64,000 nt of DNA from Silene latifolia (Eukaryota; Streptophyta; Magnoliopsida; Caryophyllales; Caryophyllaceae): assembly GCF_048544455.1 (NCBI RefSeq), contig NC_133537.1, positions 153,834,058 to 153,898,057 of the forward strand, written 5' to 3'. Both the position numbers and the translations under genes were made by a program. Shown here in pieces: positions 57,009 through 64,000 of the stretch (positions are counted from its first letter, which is position 1; every line of letters starts with the position of its first letter). Below the pieces are notes generated by a model that did no database searches, was not told the origin of the DNA, and saw nothing but the letters and a program-made list of their open reading frames with translations.

Positions 57009-58440
57009 GAGGAGACCAAAGAAAATGTTCTTCATATAATAAGATTATGATCTATGAAGTGGATGTATCAAGTAATTTCAATTCGATTTTTACATAAGAG
57101 CCTTATGACCAAAGTGAAATCTGTGGAAAAGTTTAGATTTATTTAGAGTTGCATAGATAGACATAAAGATGTCTACAAAGCTAAGTAAACGTGTAACTAT
57201 GCTAAGATCCATGTCATCATTGCTACACCTCATAAGGTGTATGAACAAGTTAGATGTTAAAACCATTTTCTAAATGGGTATTTGGAAAGGGGTGTGTGTA
57301 CGACATAAGCACAAGGTTTTAATTAACACTTAAAGATTGCAATGATCATTTCAATCATGTGATAAGAGAATGGTTTCACTCGAATTGTCGAGAAGCCATG
57401 TGTATACATGGATTTGAGTGGGAGTTAAAGTTGCCATGTTTAAACATGAAGTTCAGTGGGAGAAATTGTCTTCCATATTAATGTCATATTACTCATTGAG
57501 GATGATGTGCTAACATTGCCATCTACGAAGGAGTGATTTGGTTTTTAATTCTCTATGAATGAAGACATAATGCATTCTACAATTCCAAATATATTATGAC
57601 ATAGGGAATTTTAGATTGGAACTTAGATAAGTAGTATATATTGATAAGTTTCTTCATCTTTTTAATATCAACAAGGGTGAGGAGGATATTCATATTGATG
57701 AAAGTGGAATTACCATGGTATAGTCATAGTCATCCACTGAACCTATTGAATTGTTGATCACATGAAATCGATTGCTAATGTTTCCTCCATTAGAACGATC
57801 ATGTATGCCATTATATGCACATGCCCTGATGAATCATATGCTTGGAGCATGATAAGTCAATGACAAGTTAATTCAAATAAAGGTCATTTGAAAGCCTTCA
57901 AGAACATCCATTAAAAATTTTGAGGAGAACTGAGGATTCGTTCTTGTGTTTGGATAACATACTAAGTTATGTGTTAAAGGTTGCACAAACTCAAGTTTCC
58001 GAACATATAAGGAATTATTGAAATCCTAGGCTGATTTTATTGACTTAGGAGTAAGTGACTAGAAAAATGTTTTAGTATCAACCATTGCAAGTTCTACAAA
58101 CAGAATCTGAGTACATTGTGGTAAGATGGTTAACATAGGGACTATGAGTAGATCCCTCCACCAAAGATTTCATCACAAGTTATATGATAATAGTTGGAGC
58201 ATCTTTCAAGTTAAAGAGCTCATGTCTAGTATGAAGTCTTAACATGTACTTAGAGAAGATCATGTTGTTAGACATAACATTGATTAAAAGGAATTAAGCA
58301 ATTCATAAAGTTGGAATGAATGGATACATAGTATATCCACTAGCCAAGCTTTTATTGCACTTTGACAAGTGAAAATATACACTTTAGATTATAAGATATG
58401 AAGTGGTAATATGGTATTAACTATTCATATATGATAATTG
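57009..58440 (+). pseudogene. Copia C pol remnant (RT to RNase H)
   Basis: No ORF survives, but nucleotide blocks align in order with copia A: AAAGATGTCTACAAAGCTA (57164 against 42026), GATGTTAAAACCATTTTCTAAATGGG (57251, the DVKT.FLNG site), the YVDD region near 57480, and TATATGATAATAGTTGGAGCATCTTTCAAG (58179, the YCDNSGAIFQ site). Many indels and stops. This is the 3' half of the element whose gag lies at 34729. Confidence 0.75.
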
Positions 58441-59166
58441 CATTTATCGTTTGAGTTTCTTTAAACTCATCTATTACTCTGTTATATCCTATTGGGTTGT
58501 TGAGACAATATTGAACCCCATTAAAGTGAACTGGATTAACATAGTATTGGCCCCTGGTTACTTACATGAGGTGACGTCTCCAAGTAACTAGAGTGTGAGT
58601 CGATTGATGGCTAGTTCAAAAGCCATAGAGTCATAAGGGATGACTAGTCGATCACAAAGACAGACTGTATGGGATATTCTGTCGGGCAGTGACCGCTTAT
58701 AGAGTTCTGGCAATTTCTATATAGCCTGGTCATGGCGAGAGCTACTATAGTATTCTTTTGAGTCAATTCTTATACTAAAGACTGTTCGCCCAAGGTGGCA
58801 CAGTTTCTAAGTAACTTTGATTTATGCTCTACGACTTTGTAACTGAGGTCAAATGGGCATCTTTTGGGTCATGATGAGCTGTGGCTGTTCGAAGGGAGCA
58901 ATGCGATAGAAATTGTCCGCCCCTTATCAGGGTTATTTAAAATCTCAAGGCCACTCGAGGAGTTGTGAACTGAAAATGCGTGGCCACGCTCGGAAGGTAT
59001 CCACGGTAGATAGTTCCGGTCAGACAGTTACTCTCCAGATCGAGGAAACCACTCAAGATATGATCAAATGTTAGTACGACCTGCAAGACACCTTGCATTG
59101 AGTGGGAGATGATGTAATAGGAAAAGAGAATTGGTGACGCACACTTGTCTCGGAAAAGTTGGAGAT
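58441..59166 (+). other. Copia C 3' untranslated region, conserved with copia A
   Basis: Blocks shared with copia A 43421-44185: GTGAACTGGATTAACAT, GAGGTGACGTCTC, CAGTGACCG, GCGTGGCCACGCTCGGA, GATCGAGGAAACCACT, CACCTTGCATTGAGTGGGAGA. It is better preserved than the adjoining pol. A PPT-like AAAAGTTGGAGAT precedes the LTR. Confidence 0.75.
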
Positions 59167-60475
59167 TGTTGGAGTAAGTGTCCTCAACAATAGTGCAATC
59201 ACATAACTAAATCATATAATAAGAATACGAAGGGGATGATTCAAATTATATTGTCAACAGATCAACATTAATCGGTAATGATTGGCTAACTAGAGTTTAG
59301 CATTACTATCATTTGACGGTGGTGATCAGTTGATCCCTTAAGGTAACACCTATAGGACAATTCCCTTAGTAGATAAGTTAATTAATTGTATGTTGCTACA
59401 AGTTAATTAATTCCTTAAAATTGTACAATTGATTTTGTGAGTGAGAATTCATATCTTATGGTAATATGATTAAATAAGACTTGTTTTAGTAGTTAAAATG
59501 TTTTATTACTAAAATTGATTACTGTTTATGAAACAATTGAAATAAGAATGTTTGGTTAATTAAAATTACAAAATGTTGTATATTATATTAATATGACCCA
59601 ATTTATTTACATGTAATTATTAATTTCTAGTTGATTTATTGTATGTGATTTATTTTTATAAATAATGATATTTAATAAGTTAAGTATGCATTAAAATGAC
59701 ATATGACTCATTTTATGTCACATATCACACAATAATACAATTGACAAAGTTGACAAAATAAAATGGACTCCATTTTAATAGATGGACAGAAAAAATGGAA
59801 GGGTTTATGGGTTAGTGGTTGTTTTATTTAATTGTTAAATAAAACACAATGATAACCTAATATTAATTATCCTTCACACCTAGTTTTCTTGTGAAAAACA
59901 ATATGAAAAGTAAAGGCCATGTATTGGCCTTCTCTTGACCCTCCAAAAACCGGCTACTCCCTTTATGAATAAGGGCTTGACTCTTATTTTTCCATTCTAT
60001 CAATTTCACAAAATTGTCTTGTGTAATTTTTATTCTTTCTCACTCTAAAATAGTTTTAGAAGCTCAAAAATCTTGTTCTTATATTTTCTAATAACCAAAT
60101 ATACTACTAAAAGTACTAGTAATGTTAGATTAGAAATATTATTTAAGGTATCTAATTTATTATCTAGTTAATATATAAATTAGATTTCAGGGTTAATGTC
60201 TTGGGTGCAATTTTTAAGGAGTATCTCTATCCTTGAGGTTGGAGGATCATCCACTATTTTTAGCTAAGAACAAGTTAAGGTAGGAGACCTTACTTGTGGC
60301 CATTTTCGGATCTTACTATAATGCAAGGAAAATTGTTTTCTTCTCAATCTCTTTATTTTGTTATGCATGTACTAGATCCACCACTAGTTTAATGAGTAAA
60401 TTAGTTTTCTCTTATTAGAAGAGTCTAATAAAATGGTTTATGGAATTTTAAGTCTTAAGAGTATTCTAGTAAACA
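59167..60475 (+). repeat. Copia C 3' LTR (about 1309 bp)
   Basis: Starts TGTTGGAGTAAGTGTCCTC after a PPT. The end is placed at AGTAAACA (60475) by alignment with CTAACA of copia A. Diverged but colinear with the copia A LTR. Minus-strand gypsy G3 sequence starts immediately after. Confidence 0.75.
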
Positions 60476-61558
60476 AAGTCTCAAGGAGAAAAATTATCTA
60501 CAAGGACCTTATATACACTTGTCAAGCTTCCCAAATAGGCATTTTCACAAAATGTTCTAATATGCAACTACCTGGCATGATACAACTAACATATATACAA
60601 CTCTAATGCATATGCTACTATCAACTAATATGCCATATAAACTAGATGCAAACTCTTAACAACATGTAGGTTCATACCGCATCAATCAAAATATAGCCAC
60701 ATTGTCATTAACATATAAAAAGGAAGAAGGCGATTTGGAAAGATTATACCATGCGGTCTTCTATATCCTTCATGCCTCGAATGTGGTGTAGTGGTCCCAA
60801 TGTGATAAGAGTGACAAACAAACAAATATATACAAATCTATACTATAAAGGAAAGAACATGTTTTTTTTGAAATTTTGAAATTTTGAAATTTTGAAATCT
60901 TGAAATTTTTTATCATTTTTGAAATATGTTAGATGTTAGAATTTCCCATCCCCACACTAGTATGGACATTGTCCTCAATGGACAAGTCGATAGGAAATTA
61001 TGCAAATGCATAAAACTATATGAAATGCATGGATTCTACACTATATACATACTACATGATAAATATTTACAATTGATAAGTATTTACATATGATGCAAAC
61101 TAAACTATGCTGTATGATGCATGCTTTCGATTTGTCGGAGAACTAATTTAAATTAACTCGGGTTGCCTATGAATGAACTTCCCCAAGCCAAACAAAACAT
61201 TATTTCTAGTGCAAAAATAGGGAAGTTTATTCACAAGGCATGCAATGCAATGCAATGCATGAAAATTAAGTTGTCATTTTGGGTTCTTTATGGTGGGAGC
61301 AAAAAAGATAGCCACTTCAATGTTGCCGAGGTGTGAGTCCTTTGGTGGTACCAGGACTAAAAAACTATTAGCCATCAAAGAGTCTAAAATAACTCTCTAA
61401 ATGCTCTAAACTACGAGTTATACAAGTTATGCAAGTTATGTAAACATGAGATAAAAAAAGCAAAAGGAGAGGTAGGAGACTCACAATGGTGGGTTGAGAT
61501 GCTAATGTAAGCCTTCAACCGCCTAGTTGGTCCTCCTCCTTCGCGATTTGTTCAACCA
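60476..61558 (-). other. G3 3' untranslated region
   Basis: Non-coding and colinear with G1 21572-22625 in reverse. It includes a short (TTTTGAAA) repeat at 60868-60905 matching the A-rich tract of G1 at 22185. Confidence 0.75.
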
Positions 61559-62936
61559 TCAACTATCACTCATATCATCATCATCATCATCTTCCTTCAT
61601 GGAACCAGAGGCATCATCATCTTCTTCTTCTTCTTCACTTGAACTTTGCTCATTGTCATCATGGCTTGATTCACTACCTTCCTCATCCTCGTCATCAACA
61701 TCCTCCTCACTTCTAGTTGCCCGGACATCCATTTTCTTTATCTTGAGAAGCTTGAGGAAAGAACACTTTCCTATCAACCCAATCCGGCAAAGAACTTTTA
61801 GGATCAAGGAGTCATTGACTAGCAAGATGGTAGAGGGGTGGATATTGGGCGTAGTAAGCATTCACCCTATCCTTGTAAGCTTCTCTATGGATATGCTTCA
61901 TTAACTTCGTCATATAATCATTGCCCTACACAACACTAGGATCAGTTGTTGTGAATTCTTGGGAAGCACAGGGATAAGGTGGTGTAACAATGGAGGAGGA
62001 CTCTTCAATCGGATTTTGTTGTTGGGTGATGATGGTCTTTGAAAGCTTGGAGATGGGGATAAGGTAGTTGTTTCTGCGGGTGGAAATGCGGCATATTTTC
62101 CTTGGTAAGAGAATAGAGTCGGCATCCTTGATAATCCATTCATATCCTTGGGCGGAAATATCATGCTTTACCCAATGGAATTTGTGAATCAATGTCCTCA
62201 TATCAAGGATATTTCCACCTTTAACCGGTTTATATGCTTTGTCTTCATTGAATTTCGGGTTAAAGTGTTTGGCCAACCTCGTTATCAAGCCTTCATTAAC
62301 AATAAAAGCCGTCTTTTTTTTTTCCTTATTTGAAGTCCAACCATCTCTCCAACAACAATTGCAGAATATTGTAATCATTCTTTGACTTTACATGGACATT
62401 CATTCTAGACTCCAAGTAGTTAAGGTCGAGTTTGGTCATGTGGGTAGCTTCTTTTCTAGCAAACAAGGTGTTAGAAATGGACCTATGCCATGTTGGAGCT
62501 TGTGTCCTCCACAAATTAGTGTGATAACATTTGTAAATCTCTTACAGGTTCACTAGGGTATACTTCGTATATTTAATCAGTTGATTAACGTTTACCTAAT
62601 AACGGTTGGCTTGCTAGAAAGTTTGACGTTATTATCATACAGATGGCGGTGATCAACTGGTCCCTAAAAGTCACACCTATAGGATGTGTTTGAGAAATGT
62701 GGTTATAGAAATATAATCACATTGATGCCCAAAATGACTAAAAAGTTAGTCGATGTGTTGATGAGATAATTATTTAATAAAAATTAAATAATATTAGTTG
62801 AGACGAATTAACTGTCAATTCGTAAATTAAATATAATAAGTTATATTTAATTAAATATATATAATGTTAGCTTGGACGAATTAATCTGTTAATTCGTAAT
62901 TAAATATAATCAGTTGTATTTAATATCAACAAGTTG

Positions 62937-63008
62937 AATGTGTCCTAGTGGTAATAGTGAGGGTACACAAGCCAAGAGGTCATGGGTTCGATCCTCACTA
63001 GATGACAA
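62937..63008 (+). other. tRNA-like segment with box A/box B inside LTR D
   Basis: CCTAGTGGTAATAGTGAGGG resembles a pol III box A region. GGTTCGATCC (62985-62994) is a canonical box B/T-loop about 30 bases later. TGTCCTAGTG at the start can pair with CACTAGATGACA at the end, giving an acceptor-like stem, and TAGTGAGG with CCTCACTA. The cloverleaf is not a normal tRNA. It may be the head of a tRNA-derived SINE, or a tRNA-like part of the LTR. Confidence 0.5.
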
Positions 63009-63133
63009 TTTAACACACTTTATATATTTTTGGAAAGACCAAAAATAAGGAGAATTTTACTCCTTATTTCGGTTAGCTTGGACAAATATTAGGAGATTTT
63101 TATCTTTCCTAATTGACTCCAAATTTTGGTCTG

Positions 63134-63141
63134 TATAAAAA
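63134..63141 (+). promoter_or_regulatory. LTR TATA box (solo LTR D)
   Basis: TATAAAAA about 640 bases into the LTR, downstream of the tRNA-like segment and upstream of a CT-rich leader (CTCTCTCTCTC). Confidence 0.5.
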
Positions 63142-64000
63142 GAAAGGTAGAGAATTATTTCTACCTTAATGCTTTTTCTTGATCTAGCCTCTCTCTCTCA
63201 TCACAAGAAACACAAAAACAACTAAATTTTACAGAAAATTTTAGATCGATTTCTAGCATAATCAAAGGGCATATCTCAGATCGTCTTGGGTGCAACTAAT
63301 AGGCGAATATCAATTTTGATATTGTTCTTAGGCCATATTTGCTAGGACCGAAGGTTATTTCTGAATCTTTTACTTTTGTTTATGTATTTTATTTTATGAC
63401 CTTAGATCATCTTTGTTAAATCGTTATAATCCTTCTAAATTAAGGGAAGTATACAGATTATTTCCCACATGCCAATACCGGATATCCGGATAGTGGATAT
63501 AAAAGGCATTGCATTCTCTAAATGTAGTCAATTCTCTCCCGGTAATTGCCTTCAAAAGGGGTTTGACATCAAAATTGTGGGGTTTCTTGAAGAATTTCCA
63601 ATGGTCTTAAACTCCAAACACCTTTCCGAAATCATCCTTAATCATTCTCCGACTTTGGTTTTCAAGCCGAAATTCAACATATTTTCGAGTCTCAATCTTA
63701 TACGCCCTTAAAGAACTAATGAATTCCAAGGTGAGTAAGGGGTAAGTCAATTCATTCATCTCAAATAGGGTAGATAACCCCATAGACTCAAAAAATGCTT
63801 TGGTTTGGTCAAGCACTCCCAATTTTTCCAAAGTATCTTGGTATACAAACTTTGTGGCAATAACTTTCTGCTTGGGAAGGAATTCGAATGCAATTCTATG
63901 CTCATTAGAAATAAAAGTTACCTCCGGATAATCCTTAAGTTGCTCAATCTCCGGTATAGTATTAGTAACTTCCTCAATGGCCTCAAGGACTTCCCTTGCT

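Larger units (their letters stand above)
62491..63469 (+). repeat. Solo copia LTR D (979 bp) with perfect TSD
   Basis: TGTTGGAGCTTG...TTTCCCACA flanked by TGCCA (62486-62490 and 63470-63474). It shares GTGTCCTCCAC and GGCGGTGATCA blocks with the copia A LTR but is a different, shorter LTR. TATAAAAA at 63134-63141. It contains a tRNA-like segment at 62937-63008. Confidence 0.88.
60476..64000 (-). mobile_element. Gypsy element G3 (same family as G1/G2), minus strand, partial
   Basis: Reading leftward from 64000: the ORF-1-like gene (to 61559), then 3' UTR blocks including CCCATCCCCACACTAG (60947, the PPT-like tract) and the block equivalent to 22577-22617 (at 60490-60540). The PPT and LTR are not present next to copia C. 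The right side continues past the window. A solo copia LTR interrupts the gene at 62491-63469. Confidence 0.8.
61559..64000 (-). pseudogene. G3 ATHILA ORF-1-like gene, split by a solo LTR
   Basis: From the right edge leftward: VTFISNEHRIAFE (near 63900), KLGVLDQTKAFFESMGLSTLFEMNELTYP, LEFISSLRAYKIE, FGKVFG (63831-63607), a segment ending near IRYWHV at 63475, then the solo LTR 62491-63469. It resumes with NTLFARKEATHMTKLDLNYLESRMN (about 62480-62380), TAFIVNEGLITRLAKHFNPKFNEDKAYKPVKGG and an acidic tail ending in DDDDDDMSDS with the stop at 61559. Several frame changes (near 62340, 61920, 61870). The start codon is beyond the window. Confidence 0.75.

Noticed and set aside
62937..63008. Functional tRNA gene
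   Set aside because: Box B is good, but no proper anticodon arm or acceptor stem can be built, and it lies in a retrotransposon LTR. Kept only as a tRNA-like segment.
1..64000. Host protein-coding gene or bacterial-type defence system
   Set aside because: Every readable coding block belongs to Gag, protease, pol, ATHILA ORF-1-like or CACTA proteins. The Ulp1-like domain at 3821-4350 is part of a transposon gene and not a host SUMO protease gene.

Overview
The window looks like nuclear DNA from a flowering plant. It is AT-rich, has long intergenic-style stretches, and consists almost wholly of nested plant transposons: Ty1/copia, Athila/Tat and Ogre-type gypsy, chromovirus-type LTRs, and CACTA DNA transposons. 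Primer-binding sites fit plant initiator tRNA-Met (TGGTATCAGAGC), tRNA-Asp (TGGCGCCGTTGCCGGGG) and the Ogre-type tRNA-Arg site (TTGGTGACTCCGCTGGGG). I found no host gene, rRNA, ordinary tRNA gene or bacterial-style operon. The species cannot be named from the sequence alone.

Layout from left to right. (1) 1-5492: the 3' part of a CACTA element with a multi-exon gene (plant transposase-type domains plus a Ulp1-like protease). A copia fragment (about 725-2108) breaks one exon, and an AACGGTT-rich subterminal array ends at GTAGTG. (2) 5493-7243: the end of a chromovirus-like LTR, its PBS and a gag start. (3) 7244-10867: a minus-strand gypsy LTR and 3' leader (G0), carrying a chromovirus deletion derivative (8503-10290) with ATATA target duplications. 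(4) 10868-23339: gypsy element G1; its 5' LTR is split by a 3.5 kb chromovirus-type LTR (11440-14922). (5) 23340-about 31850: an Ogre-like element with a 4.3 kb LTR that folds back on itself, a minisatellite-rich leader and a gag-like ORF with a triplicated zinc-knuckle-like module. (6) 31885-about 32965: the 5' end of a TNP2-type CACTA. (7) About 33000-60475: an old copia element (C) that holds a CACTA (B, 36494-45897, TSD AAA) with a younger copia (A, 37750-45472, TSD AAATC) inside it, and a complete gypsy (G2, 46058-57003, TSD CTAGT). CACTA B and G2 both landed in a 45-bp minisatellite of copia C. (8) 60476-64000: minus-strand gypsy G3, interrupted by a solo copia LTR (62491-63469, TSD TGCCA).

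The most interesting system is the gypsy family G1/G2/G3. The two copies that show the region (G1 and G2) encode Gag plus an aspartic protease. Where reverse transcriptase, RNase H and integrase should follow, there is about 1 kb of non-coding DNA with a CpG-rich repeated motif, and then a second ORF of about 520-530 codons resembling the ATHILA ORF-1 type plant retrotransposon protein, with an acidic tail. LTRs, tRNA-Asp PBS and PPT are present and G2 has a perfect target duplication. This looks like a family that moves with a borrowed polymerase while keeping its own Gag, protease and accessory protein. The CpG-rich motif in the LTR upstream of the TATA box recurs upstream of the second ORF.

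All coding regions are decayed to some degree. Boundaries given with 'about' are homology edges judged by eye; those with target duplications are exact.
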